A stretch of 64,000 nucleotides of DNA from Paraburkholderia caballeronis (lineage in GTDB: Bacteria; Pseudomonadota; Gammaproteobacteria; Burkholderiales; Burkholderiaceae), in the NCBI RefSeq assembly GCF_900104845.1, contig NZ_FNSR01000002.1, forward strand, positions 682,001 through 746,000, in the 5' to 3' direction. The notes below the pieces were generated by a model. It was not told the DNA's origin. It did no database searches and saw nothing but the letters and a program-made list of their open reading frames with translations. Shown piece after piece: positions 9,101 through 17,540 of the stretch (within the stretch, counting starts at the first letter, position 1; the number at the start of each line of letters is the position of its first letter). The translations under genes and the position numbers were made by a program.

Positions 9101-11664
9101 GCTGGCATGTCGATGCCAAGAAGGCGGAGACACTCCAGCGCGCTCTCTATGGCCAGACTGTATTCCGATTTCACGACGTGGAGGTCGACCTTTATCCGGT
9201 AAGCGTCCACCTTTTCAAGCGCGGTCTCGCTGCGGGACAGCAGCAAATCAACGCGCGCTCCGGCGGCCGGAAAGTTCCCGCTGAGAAATTCGCATTCGGC
9301 CAGTTCCAGCCAGAGTTGTCTTGCCAGCGGACGGGATCGTGACCAGGCGTCGTCACCAACCGTTGCGATCGCCTGGGACAGGTAGTGGCATGCGGAGGCA
9401 TACGCGACCGCAGCCTTCGCCTTTCTGGCGGCATCCAGGTTGAGCCGTGCAATCGCGAGCCGTTCGTCCCAGTCGGTCACGAAAGAGACGCCGCGGTTCA
9501 ATTGAGTCACTACGTCGAATATGCGCTCGTTCAGCGCTGCGGGCGTCAACCCTTCGAGTAGCGCACGACCGATCTGAAGATGGAGACGCGGCCGTTCTTC
9601 CGCCGATATCAACGAATAGGCAGATTCTAGGACGTGGTCATGCGCAAACCGGAACGCACCCTCCCACCTCTCGATCAGTCCGGACTGCAGGAGGCCCCGC
9701 AGGGTCCTCTCGATTGTATCTGCGCGCATCCCCGATGCGATCAACAGAAGTTCATCGTCGGCCGACAGCCCGATACAGGCCAGCACTTTCAGCAGCGCCC
9801 GCGCGTCCGGTTCCGCGCAACGGAGCTTGCCGGCAATAAGGTTGCCCATGTTTTCACCGAACTGCCGCGCTTCGATGCTGACTAGATCCCATGTCCATCT
9901 CGTCCTGGCGGCGTCATAGGCCAACAGGCCTTCGTCGCACAGCGCATTCAACAGCCGGACCGCGAAGAACGGATTGCCGGCCGTCCTGTCGTGCACGAGA
10001 CCCGCCAGCGATTCGACCTCCTCACGACTGCAATGCACGGCGTCGGAGACCAAATCGAGCATCGCGTCGGACGAAAGCGGTTCGAGTACGATGCTGCGCA
10101 GGTCGAGCCCCTGCTTTTCGATCGACTGCAGCGTGGCATAAAGCGGGTGCGATGCGTCGACCTCGTTTTGCCGGAACGCACCGATCAAAAGCAGATCTTT
10201 CGAATCGGAATGCCTGCAAAGGTCTTCGATTAACCGTAACGTCGCCGCATCCGACCATTGAAGATCATCGAAGAAGAATACAAGCGGATGTTCTCTTCGC
10301 GCGAAGGCTCCGAGGAAGGACCGAAAGGTCAGATGAAACCGGTTCTGCGCTTCGAGCGGCGGAAGGTCGGGGACTTCCGGCTGCTCGCCGACGATGAACT
10401 CCAGTTCCGGAATCAGATCCAGAATCAAACGTCCATTCTCGCCTAACGCTGCCTGGAGTGTGGCGCGCCATTGGTCCACCTCGGTATCGTCGAGCGTCAG
10501 GATATGGCGGATCAGCGTCTGGAAGGCCTGCGCGGACGTCGCATAGGGAACGCCGCGTTTGTGCTGGTCGAATTTTCCGGAGACAAAGATAATGTCCCTG
10601 GACATGACCGCGTTGCGAAATTCGTCGACGAGCGACGACTTGCCGACGCCGGAATGTCCGGAAACCACCGCAAGCACAGGATTGCGACGCTCGACGACGT
10701 CGTCGAATGCCCGCAACAAAGAAAGCTTTTCTCGTTCTCGTCCATAGAGTCGCTGCGCTCCCCCCAACGGCCGCCTGCTATCTCGGGCGTCAAGTGCGAA
10801 CGGTTCGATCCGACCATGCCGTTTCCATTGCGCGAGACACTCTCGAAGGTCCGATTCGACGCTGGCGGCAGTCTGATATCGATCTTCGGGAGCCTTGGCC
10901 AGTAACTTCATCACGATCGCGGAGATGGCGGCTGGAATCGGTACACCGTCGCCTGCGAACCCGGCCAGCTCAGCCGGAACACGCACAATATGCGCGTAAA
11001 CCCAGCCGGGAATATCCGCAGCCACAAGAGGCAGGCGCCCACAGGCCAGTCGATAGAGCGTCACGCCGAACGAATATAGGTCGCTACGCGCGTCGACCGG
11101 ACGATTCAGCCGGCCGGTCTTCTCGGGCGCCATGTAGGGCAGCGCGTCCGGCGTCACGTCGAGGTTCGCCGACTCCCAGTCCTCGCCGACCCGCCACGAC
11201 GAAGCGTGTCCGAAGCCGGTCAGCCACGCCTGACCGGATTTCTCGTTCCAGAAGACGTTGGCCGGCCTGACATCCTGGTGAATGAGACCGGCTTGATGCA
11301 CCTCCCGAAGCGCAGCGGCAAGGCCAGCGGCAAGCGTGAGAAATGACTCGATGGACATTGCGGCGCCAGCAACCCGCCCCAATGGCTCGCCACCCGGATC
11401 GTGAAGTATGAGGACGGTCTGGCCGCTGTTCAGCCGCGCCAGCGCCAATGGTTCGACTGCCCATGTGCTATCGAGGCGCGCCCTCAAACCGAATTCGTGC
11501 GCGAGCGGACCGACATTCGACGACGCAGCGTCATCCGGCAGTGCAATTTGCCCCAACATGTCCCGAGTGTCTTCCGACCATCCGCGGCAGAAAATACACG
11601 CCCCGTCTTGCCACGTCACCTCGAAGCCACCTGCACCGGCTGTAGTCTGCTTGCGCACGTTCAT
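6145..11664 (-). CDS. Giant hybrid sensor: kinase-like domain, AAA ATPase, helical repeats, GAF, PAS, histidine kinase
   Basis: 1839 residues. Order: protein-kinase-like domain (about 60-270); signalling ATPase with Walker A GHSGVGKSS near residue 336; a long alpha-helical region resembling TPR-type repeats (about 650-1270); GAF (about 1320-1450); PAS (about 1475-1590, IIGIFIWDDDDRIIDANEAF); HisKA with phospho-acceptor His in SISHEVRQP near 1622; and HATPase_c (DSGCGLD, GLGMGLSISRGII). This is the family annotated as trifunctional Ser/Thr kinase/ATP-binding/sensor histidine kinase. The kinase-like domain keeps HQDVRPANVFW (Asp131, Asn136) but has GFG instead of DFG at 150-152 and no glycine loop, so it is probably a pseudokinase. 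No membrane segments, so cytoplasmic sensing. GGGAG precedes the ATG. It follows the FixJ-type regulator at 11893 on the same strand, the likely phosphotransfer partner. Confidence 0.92.
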   Translation of the reverse strand: MNVRKQTTAGAGGFEVTWQDGACIFCRGWSEDTRDMLGQIALPDDAASSNVGPLAHEFGLRARLDSTWAVEPLALARLNSGQTVLILHDPGGEPLGRVAGAAMSIESFLTLAAGLAAALREVHQAGLIHQDVRPANVFWNEKSGQAWLTGFGHASSWRVGEDWESANLDVTPDALPYMAPEKTGRLNRPVDARSDLYSFGVTLYRLACGRLPLVAADIPGWVYAHIVRVPAELAGFAGDGVPIPAAISAIVMKLLAKAPEDRYQTAASVESDLRECLAQWKRHGRIEPFALDARDSRRPLGGAQRLYGREREKLSLLRAFDDVVERRNPVLAVVSGHSGVGKSSLVDEFRNAVMSRDIIFVSGKFDQHKRGVPYATSAQAFQTLIRHILTLDDTEVDQWRATLQAALGENGRLILDLIPELEFIVGEQPEVPDLPPLEAQNRFHLTFRSFLGAFARREHPLVFFFDDLQWSDAATLRLIEDLCRHSDSKDLLLIGAFRQNEVDASHPLYATLQSIEKQGLDLRSIVLEPLSSDAMLDLVSDAVHCSREEVESLAGLVHDRTAGNPFFAVRLLNALCDEGLLAYDAARTRWTWDLVSIEARQFGENMGNLIAGKLRCAEPDARALLKVLACIGLSADDELLLIASGMRADTIERTLRGLLQSGLIERWEGAFRFAHDHVLESAYSLISAEERPRLHLQIGRALLEGLTPAALNERIFDVVTQLNRGVSFVTDWDERLAIARLNLDAARKAKAAVAYASACHYLSQAIATVGDDAWSRSRPLARQLWLELAECEFLSGNFPAAGARVDLLLSRSETALEKVDAYRIKVDLHVVKSEYSLAIESALECLRLLGIDMPAYPARSDVVAEYDRILKALEGRSVRDLADLPLNVDPQVEAMTRMLSALFAPAVFASIHLASLVLCRIVELSVQRGNTEAAAVGYGWFGVFLGTMFRRYGEGYQFAELAGTLVEKHGFVSSRARTFLVMEIAALWTKPIETGMQHLASTFRSGIESGDLTYACYSRNHLITNRLLRGDPLDEVWKESLSALAFVRAANFRDVVDIIVSQQRFILSMTGGTNAPGHFGGEDFDESGFEERLGSVSMDTLVCWYWILKLEARFIVGDFRAAFDARQNARRLIESTAGHVQLLNYHYYGALVIAAMWTEEADLRDEDSWGEQMNEHVEQLEGWAKNGSSTFADKYELAAAELARLSGDHFEAMRRYERAVQTARNNGFVHYEAVASETAARFYQSCGLDTNASAYLRNARACFAIWGAGAKVRQLDLSDGTLVVQRDGSAVSTDGTPLQLLDVAMVVDASLALSGEIEQPRLIDRLMTIALRSAGADRGLLVLSRPDGLHVAAAALATGDEIVVERGAVAKHVMPETLLRYAARTRTKVIIDDAASPHGFSEDDYLANTAARSILCLPFVRQGVAGAILYLENSVTPRVFTAERTALLEVLASQAAISLENARLYSDLRERESRVRRLVDSNIIGIFIWDDDDRIIDANEAFMRIIGYERSQFIAGAIRWTALTPDLWCDRDEAALRDLAVTGSVQPYEKEYLHKDGSRVPVLVGKAAFGTGRAHGVAFVLDLTELKRAQQEIQASEQRLRAAQLELSHANRVATMGQLSGSISHEVRQPIAAAVVNADAALRWLSTDPPNLLEVRAALLRASAQGTRAAEVMERIHAFFKKAPQRYDRLNLNDIIGEVVALSQGEAEKHNVAVLLELTEELPEVSGDRVQLQQVILNLFVNAVDALSGADEWDRQIVIRSRVGDAGSAIVTVEDSGCGLDPTKLESVFEAFHTTKPDGLGMGLSISRGIIETHGGRIWATANVPRGAIFHFCLPARQP

Positions 11665-11892
11665 CCGTGCTGCTCCCTGTCGATATTCAGTCGCGTTCTG
11701 GCATGCTGCCCACGCCGTTCAACTGTATGTCCACCGCTGCACCTTGGCATGCTACCAGCGGAATCCAGACGCCGCACTACGTCTCCCCGCTAACGTATGT
11801 GGAAATATCCGCGAAATTCACAATGCTTAAGGGTCGAGGCAGTGCCGTCCATTGATCCATCGATAACCCTGGTTTCGCGATCATTGGTGACT

Positions 11893-12573
11893 TCAACGTT
11901 TGTACGCGGATTCGTCGCCGACACCTAGTGCTTCCGCCTTCCTGACCAGATCGGCAACGCTGCGACAACCCAGTTTTCGCATCACCTGTCCGCGATGGGT
12001 CTTGACCGTTATTTCGCTGAGCCGCATAGCTGCCGCTATTTGCTTGTTGAGCAAACCCGCCACCACGAACGCCATTACCTCGCGCTCGCGCGCCGTCAAC
12101 GACTCGTACGACGCGTGCAGGTCTGCAAGGGCACTTTCCACAGCCAGCCGCTCCGCATCGCGATTGAGCGCCTGGGAAACCGCGTCGAGAAGGTCTTGAT
12201 CGCGAAATGGCTTCTGGAAGAAGTCGATCGCGCCCGCCTTCATGGCCTTCACCGACATCTCGACGTCACCGTGCCCCGTGATAAAGAGGATCGGCACACG
12301 CACGCCCGTCTTCACCATTTCCTGCTGAAAAACGAGACCGTTCTCTCCACGCAACCGGATATCGAGAATGACGCAGCCGGGCACACTCGGCCGGTCAAAT
12401 GCAAGAAACTCCCTCGGCGAACCGAACGTTTCGACGTGGAGCCCGCTCGACCGGAAAAGAGCGCTTAGCCCCGTTCTGATCGACTCGTCGTCGTCGATGA
12501 CATAGACGACGGAAGCGGTGCTTCCATCGGACCGCCCATCCGGGCCTGCGTTTGAATATGAGTCCAAAATCAA
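11893..12573 (-). CDS. FixJ-type response regulator (receiver + LuxR HTH), TTG start
   Basis: About 226 residues: receiver (Asp71 in VILDIRLRGENG, counted from the TTG; FITG and QKPF follow) and LuxR-type HTH (LTAREREVMAFV...SEITVKTHRGQVMRKL). The frame is open to 12681 with in-frame ATGs at 12681 and 12621. However, the TTG at 12573 has GAGG exactly five bases upstream and gives a length like the paralogue at 3006, so I favour it. The upstream in-frame residues do not resemble a domain. The gene lies between the winged-helix ATPase (12692) and the giant sensor (11664), all on one strand, and is likely the sensor's cognate regulator. Confidence 0.85.
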   Translation of the reverse strand: MILDSYSNAGPDGRSDGSTASVVYVIDDDESIRTGLSALFRSSGLHVETFGSPREFLAFDRPSVPGCVILDIRLRGENGLVFQQEMVKTGVRVPILFITGHGDVEMSVKAMKAGAIDFFQKPFRDQDLLDAVSQALNRDAERLAVESALADLHASYESLTAREREVMAFVVAGLLNKQIAAAMRLSEITVKTHRGQVMRKLGCRSVADLVRKAEALGVGDESAYKR

Positions 12574-12691
12574 GCCTTCCTCGTTAACATGACAAGGGCT
12601 ATCCACGTTCCGCACGCACATTATTCGGCGGAAACGAAATGCAACCGCCGTATGCATCGGGGATGGACACGCGACCAGCAACCACAGCGCT

Positions 12692-14785
12692 TCATGCGAT
12701 CCGCCCTACGCCAGCCACGACTCCGTCAGGCTCGCCCTGACCCGCGGTCGCATCGTATGCCTCCTCAGCTGCCACGCGGACGAGCATGCATTCAGCCAGT
12801 TTTTCGCCACCCATCACTTGCACACCGGCGCCCGGGATCCGCTTTGAAGCCTGCCGACCGATCTGCTGCCCATATTCTCGCGTCATCGCATGAAGCCATC
12901 GCTCGGCGGCCCGTGCGCGCTGGGGGTTTGCCATCAGGCGATACGCCTGCGAGAGACCCTGAAGTGCGCTCGACGCGTCGCTAAAATCGCATCCGTCTTC
13001 ACCGGCGTGCAGACGCGTCGCGGATACGATCGGCGACACCTTCTGTACATCGTCCATCAATCGCCGTGACGGCGCTCGCGCCGCGACGGACGGCGGCTGC
13101 CCGGCCGCCCCGCAGTCCGGCATCCACGCGCGGACGAGCCCCCACGCGGCATCACCCCAGCGCGTGCTCTCCCCGACAAGGGAAAGCCGGAGCATGAGCG
13201 GCACCGCTGTGCCGGCAAGCCTAAACCCGATACATGCATATTTCGGATCGGAAAAGGCCCAGCCAAGCGCTGCGCGCACGTCACCCAATTCGTTCCTGAA
13301 ATCCGCGAGCGCATCGTCGGCTGACTGGTATGACGTTCCATTGCCCGTGCGCGCAAATCGGCCGCATAACCATGCCGCACGGGCGTGTTCGGCCAATTCC
13401 CGCTCCCCACACTCCTCCAGCAATTGCCTTGCATAGCTACGCGTTGTCGATAGGAGGCGATAGCGGGAGGAAAGACCGCCATCGGCGCGAACCACCAACG
13501 ACTTGGAAACAAGCCCGCTCAACGCTTCCATGGCCTTCGGCTCAGTCGCGCCGATACGCGCCGCGACCTGGCAAACAGCATCGAACGTGAACACGTCAAC
13601 AAAGACACCAAGCCAGCGCAAAAGCACGCTCTCCTCTCGGGTGAGAAGGCGATAACTCCAGTCGAAAGTCGCTTTCAGCGTCTGATGCCGAGGGAGCGCC
13701 GTCCGATATCCTCCCGAAAGCACGTCCAGTTGATCATCAAGGCGCGTGGCCAGCACTTCGACGCCCAGCAGCGCGCCACGGGCCGCAGCCAGTTCGATGG
13801 CGAGCGGAATACCGTCGAGCTGGCGGCATACCTCGCCGGTCAGGAGCACGCTGCGCTCGTCCTGCGAAAACGACGGGTCGACTGCGCGGGCTCGCGACAG
13901 GAACAGTTTCACCGAGCTGTGGCGCAGGATTTCGGCGCCGCCGGCATCCGGGGGTGGAACGTCGAGTGGCGGCACGCGATACAGCCTTTCCCCGGACAGT
14001 CCGAGCGCTTCCCGACCAGTCACGAGGAATCTCGTGAGCCCCACAGCGCTGCATAAGCGCTCGACGATAGATGCGGCCTCCTCGACGACGTGCTCGCAGC
14101 TGTCCACGATGACGAGAATGCGCCTGCCAGCCGTGTCACGAACGACATCGTCGAGCACCGGTATGTCGGACGCGCTACCTGCTCCGAGCGCCTCGGCCAT
14201 TGCGCCGAGCACCTGCTGCGGCTCGGAAACCGACGCCAGCGAAACGAAGCAAAGGCCGTCTGGAAAATGCGGCTGCAACCGACGGGCCACCTCAATGGCG
14301 AGGCGCGTTTTCCCTATGCCGCCCGCACCGATCAGGGTAACAATCGACGAGTCGCGCAATGCCTCGAAAACGTCAGCGATGGCGCCCTCCCTGCCCTCGA
14401 TAGGCGATAGTGCGAGCGGCAGGTTTTGAAGAGGGCGAAGCGCATTTACCGGATGCGGATGGGATTCGCACTCACCGTCGTTGGCCGCACGGCCGGGCTT
14501 CACGCCATCCAGCCGGTAGCCTCGTCCCGGAACCGTTAGCAACAAACCTCTGTCTTTACCGAGCACTTTGCGAATCGCCGCGACATGCACCTGGAGATTG
14601 TTTTCCTCGACCACGGTGTCTGGCCAGACGCGTTGCATGATGTCGTCCTTTGTCACCAGCGCGCCGTTAGCCTCGGCCAGTAGTTCGAGAACGTCAAATG
14701 CCCGGCTTCCCATCCGGACAGGAACCCCTTCGACGCAGACCATGCGATCCTTCTGACTAATGCTTAGTCTTCCTACTCGTAACAT
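12692..14785 (-). CDS. Winged-helix ATPase regulator (OmpR-type HTH + NTPase)
   Basis: 697 residues. Residues 1-95 form an OmpR/CadC-type winged helix (GSRAFDVLELL, VVEENNLQVHVAAIRKVLG, VPGRGYRL). A STAND-type NTPase follows, with Walker A GAGGIGKT at 153-160, Walker B ILVIVDSCEHV near 217, and an AAARG helical segment. The C-terminus is helical and shorter than in the longest family members. Such proteins are one-component transcription regulators whose ATPase gates DNA binding; inducer unknown. It diverges from the MFS gene at 15307 across 521 bp. A shorter paralogue is at 18757. The gene upstream of it in the same direction is absent, so it has its own promoter. Confidence 0.87.
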   Translation of the reverse strand: MLRVGRLSISQKDRMVCVEGVPVRMGSRAFDVLELLAEANGALVTKDDIMQRVWPDTVVEENNLQVHVAAIRKVLGKDRGLLLTVPGRGYRLDGVKPGRAANDGECESHPHPVNALRPLQNLPLALSPIEGREGAIADVFEALRDSSIVTLIGAGGIGKTRLAIEVARRLQPHFPDGLCFVSLASVSEPQQVLGAMAEALGAGSASDIPVLDDVVRDTAGRRILVIVDSCEHVVEEAASIVERLCSAVGLTRFLVTGREALGLSGERLYRVPPLDVPPPDAGGAEILRHSSVKLFLSRARAVDPSFSQDERSVLLTGEVCRQLDGIPLAIELAAARGALLGVEVLATRLDDQLDVLSGGYRTALPRHQTLKATFDWSYRLLTREESVLLRWLGVFVDVFTFDAVCQVAARIGATEPKAMEALSGLVSKSLVVRADGGLSSRYRLLSTTRSYARQLLEECGERELAEHARAAWLCGRFARTGNGTSYQSADDALADFRNELGDVRAALGWAFSDPKYACIGFRLAGTAVPLMLRLSLVGESTRWGDAAWGLVRAWMPDCGAAGQPPSVAARAPSRRLMDDVQKVSPIVSATRLHAGEDGCDFSDASSALQGLSQAYRLMANPQRARAAERWLHAMTREYGQQIGRQASKRIPGAGVQVMGGEKLAECMLVRVAAEEAYDATAGQGEPDGVVAGVGRIA

Positions 14786-15306
14786 CGTGAACTCACATAA
14801 GCTAAGGCGGACTTCCGCGCCGAAAACAAGGCATGGCGACCGCTCCGGCCAGGCGACACCAATCGCCTAGCCAACTCAGGGATACGGACCAACGGCCATC
14901 CCTTTTTGGTCTTCGGATGGTACGGCAAATCAATACGCTCGCTGACGCAAACTTTCGAACTGTCCGATCAAATTCGTTGAACAGTCGCGCACGCCACTTT
15001 GCACAACAGACCGCTCGACGGTTGGGCCAATTTTCCATCTTCGAATTCAATATAGCATTGATCGTTCGATAAATAAATGACTCCAATCCGGACACTCGCG
15101 TGCCCGATCGACCAGCGCCCCGTAGCAGTGGCGGCAATTTAAGCGCCAGATTCAGGACAATTCAGGCGTGTCGTGCTACAAAAATCTTGTTGCGCGCGAC
15201 GCAATGGACGTTTGCGCCAATACTGCATTCCGGAAACGAAGCGTCACAGCTACGCTTCGCCAGTCGACGTCGCGCCCCATACAACGTCATCGCCCAAGGA
15301 GCCACT
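14786..15306. other. Divergent control region between the winged-helix ATPase and MFS genes
   Basis: No gene seen. An inverted ACTGT...ACAGT pair lies around 14960-14990. An AT-rich segment 15040-15080 contains a 16-bp word identical to half of the operator at 55534 (separate entry). The MFS ribosome binding site AAGGAG is at 15296-15301. Confidence 0.5.
15059..15074. promoter_or_regulatory. Half-operator matching the 55.5-kb operator
   Basis: The word TGATCGTTCGATAAAT here is exactly the reverse complement of 55535-55550, the left half of the large near-palindrome before the VOC/monooxygenase operon. It also matches the right half except for TT versus AA in the centre. It lies about 230 bp before the MFS start. 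Binding by the same regulator, perhaps the TetR protein at 54701, is inferred only from the sequence identity. Confidence 0.4.
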
Positions 15307-16521
15307 ATGTCCGCACCCTCGCGCACGCCGAACGGCGAACATCAGGCCGTCAAACTCACCCCGGGACTCATTGCGCTATTCGCGTTCAGTTGTGGCGCGA
15401 TTGTCGCGAACCTGTACTATGCGCAGCCGATCACTGAATTGATTGGTCCGTCACTTCACATGTCGGCCGGCGCCACCAGTTTCATCGTCTCACTCACCCA
15501 GATCGGCTACGCACTCGGATTGTTTTTTATCGTGCCGCTTGGCGACCTGGTGGAGAACCGCAGGCTCATGATCGCTACCGCGCTGATATCGATCCTGAGC
15601 CTCGCAGCCGCGTCGCTGATGCATTCGCCGGGTTGGTTTCTCGTCATGTCGTTCTCAATCGGGTTCAGCTCGGTTGCCGTACAAATCCTGATTCCTCTCG
15701 CCGCACACCTCGCGCCCGACCGGACGCGAGGACGCGTGGTGGGCACGATCATGGCCGGCCTGCTGCTCGGCATCCTGCTGTCGCGCCCGCTGTCCAGCCT
15801 TGCAGCGGATCATTTCGGCTGGCGCTTCGTGTTTTCCGCGGCCGCCGCGCTGATGACGCTCGTTACCGCCGTGCTGGCCCTGACGATTCCCCGTCGCACG
15901 CCGGAGCATCATGCGTCATATTTCGGACTGATCGGCTCGCTGTTCCATCTTCTGCGCACGACGCCGGTGCTGCGCCATCGAGCGCTCTACCAGGGATTGA
16001 TGTTCGCGTCGTTCAGCCTATTCTGGACCGCCGTACCCATAGAACTGACTCGCCATTATGGTCTTTCTCAATCGGCTATCGCACTGTTCGCGCTCGTCGG
16101 CGCGATCGGTGCGACCTCCGCGCCGGTAGCTGGCCGCCTCGCCGATGCCGGCTACTCCGTACGGGCGACGTTCATCGCGCTCGCAGCCGGAGCGCTCGCC
16201 TATGCACCAGCCCTCGTTCATCCGGCTTCCGGCGTATACGGATTGGTCATCACAGGCATTGTCCTCGACTTCGCGGTTCAGATGAACATGGTGCTTGGCC
16301 AACGCGAGATCTATGCTCTCCACGCTGCAAGCCGCAACCGTCTCAATGCGCTTTACATGACGAGTATCTTCGTTGGCGGCGCTATCGGCTCTGCAGTAGC
16401 CAGCATGCTTTTCGAACGTGGCGGCTGGACGCTCGTTGCGAGCGTTGCGGCGGCGTTTCCGCTCGCCGCGTACATTCACTTTCTGCGCGTGGGTCGTCCC
16501 CACGGGCTGAGCCGACGATAA
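15307..16521 (+). CDS. MFS transporter
   Basis: 404 residues, 12 predicted membrane helices in two halves. After helix 2 comes the loop PLGDLVENRRLM, the usual MFS motif A position, and DRTRGRVVG is the cytoplasmic loop after helix 4. The start is the ATG at 15307, with AAGGAG six bases upstream; the frame extends to 15100 but the extra residues lack family character. Related proteins are proton-driven drug or metabolite exporters of the YgaY/arabinose-efflux-like group; substrate unknown. It is divergent from the winged-helix ATPase regulator at 12692. A possible half-operator lies upstream at 15059. Confidence 0.9.
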   Translation: MSAPSRTPNGEHQAVKLTPGLIALFAFSCGAIVANLYYAQPITELIGPSLHMSAGATSFIVSLTQIGYALGLFFIVPLGDLVENRRLMIATALISILSLAAASLMHSPGWFLVMSFSIGFSSVAVQILIPLAAHLAPDRTRGRVVGTIMAGLLLGILLSRPLSSLAADHFGWRFVFSAAAALMTLVTAVLALTIPRRTPEHHASYFGLIGSLFHLLRTTPVLRHRALYQGLMFASFSLFWTAVPIELTRHYGLSQSAIALFALVGAIGATSAPVAGRLADAGYSVRATFIALAAGALAYAPALVHPASGVYGLVITGIVLDFAVQMNMVLGQREIYALHAASRNRLNALYMTSIFVGGAIGSAVASMLFERGGWTLVASVAAAFPLAAYIHFLRVGRPHGLSRR

Positions 16522-16892
16522 TCCACGCGTTCAACGCACGCTGCTGCTGGGTCCTTCGGCACCGCCTACGCTCTTCCATTTTCCCCGCTTCATGGCCTCA
16601 CAATTTTCGTCGCCGCAAGCCTCGGCTCCATAGCCGGCATATACCGTATCGAGCTCCCTACGAACATACAGCTTCGCAAACGCGGCCCGACCAGAACACT
16701 TCATATCTATTCAGTTGTCCAGCGCCCGCCACAGTTCGTAACATAAAGCACATCGCAATCGAGCCGCGCCTCCCACCCTCGCTCACGTTCGGCTACACGT
16801 TGCTGGTCGCTCGCGAAAGAGAAGATTCGGAGTACGGTCGATTGCCTTAGACCGCCCGTCGTTTTCGACAACATCATTTACCGGAGGGAATC
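16522..16892. other. Gap between MFS and BON genes
   Basis: No gene that I can support. Frames that cross the MFS gene continue into this region but are shadows. The last 15 bases carry the ribosome binding site CCGGAGGG of the BON gene. Confidence 0.5.
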
Positions 16893-17240
16893 ATGCAAAA
16901 CTCGAAACTCATTACTGCGGTTCTTGCGGCCGCCCTGCTCGCCGCCGCTTCTGCGTATGCGCAAGAAAGCAGCGACGCGACCCAGTCGCCCCCGCCACTG
17001 CAGAAGAAGGTTCTGCGAGCGCAGAACCGGCAGACCGAGCACGCCGTTCGCAAGGCGCTGACCGCGACGAAGGGACTAAATTCGTCAGGTGTCGTCGTCC
17101 TTGCGAAGAACGGCGCCGTCACGCTCGAAGGCAGTGTTCCGGAAGAATCGCAGATTGCCCTTGCCCAGAATGCGGCACAGGGCGTCGCGCAGGCAAAGTC
17201 CGTCACGAATCGACTGACGGTGAAAGAGCCGGGTAACTAA
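16893..17240 (+). CDS. Small secreted BON-domain protein
   Basis: 115 residues. A Sec signal peptide (about 1-23, hydrophobic core LITAVLAAALLAAASAYA with an Ala-x-Ala cleavage site) is followed by one BON domain (about 45-110) with the typical VVVLAKNGAVTLEGSVPEE hairpin and an Ala-rich helix. BON proteins are periplasmic and are thought to bind phospholipid or other envelope components, often in osmotic or envelope stress. Strong ribosome binding site GGAGGG before the ATG. Single-gene unit between the MFS and OYE genes. Confidence 0.85.
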   Translation: MQNSKLITAVLAAALLAAASAYAQESSDATQSPPPLQKKVLRAQNRQTEHAVRKALTATKGLNSSGVVVLAKNGAVTLEGSVPEESQIALAQNAAQGVAQAKSVTNRLTVKEPGN

Positions 17241-17540
17241 TCGTCCTGCTTTCGCACAACGGGATCTCTCGCGCGCCGGGCGAGCAACAGGCAACACGAT
17301 CGACGCTGCGAGACCCATGATGTTGTTCGATTCTCGAACGACGCATTAGCGAAACACGCGTTTCATCCGACCATCAGCGAACATCGGCGTCGAGCTCGCT
17401 AGCCGACATCGACTGTGGGGCTCCAGCTCGCTTTGCATCCGGCGCAAAGCCCCTTCGCGCATCCGCCTGATTCCGGTTTGCGACAACAAAAGCTAACTTG
17501 ACAGACGCGACGACACCCCCATTCCCGCATGGAGATATCA
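17241..17540. other. Gap between BON and OYE genes
   Basis: No gene seen. It presumably contains the promoter of the OYE gene; I could not pick a convincing -35/-10 pair. Confidence 0.4.

Noticed and set aside
15633..16850. 405-codon plus-strand frame overlapping the MFS gene
   Set aside because: Arg-rich shadow frame; the MFS frame has full family similarity and an ideal ribosome binding site.
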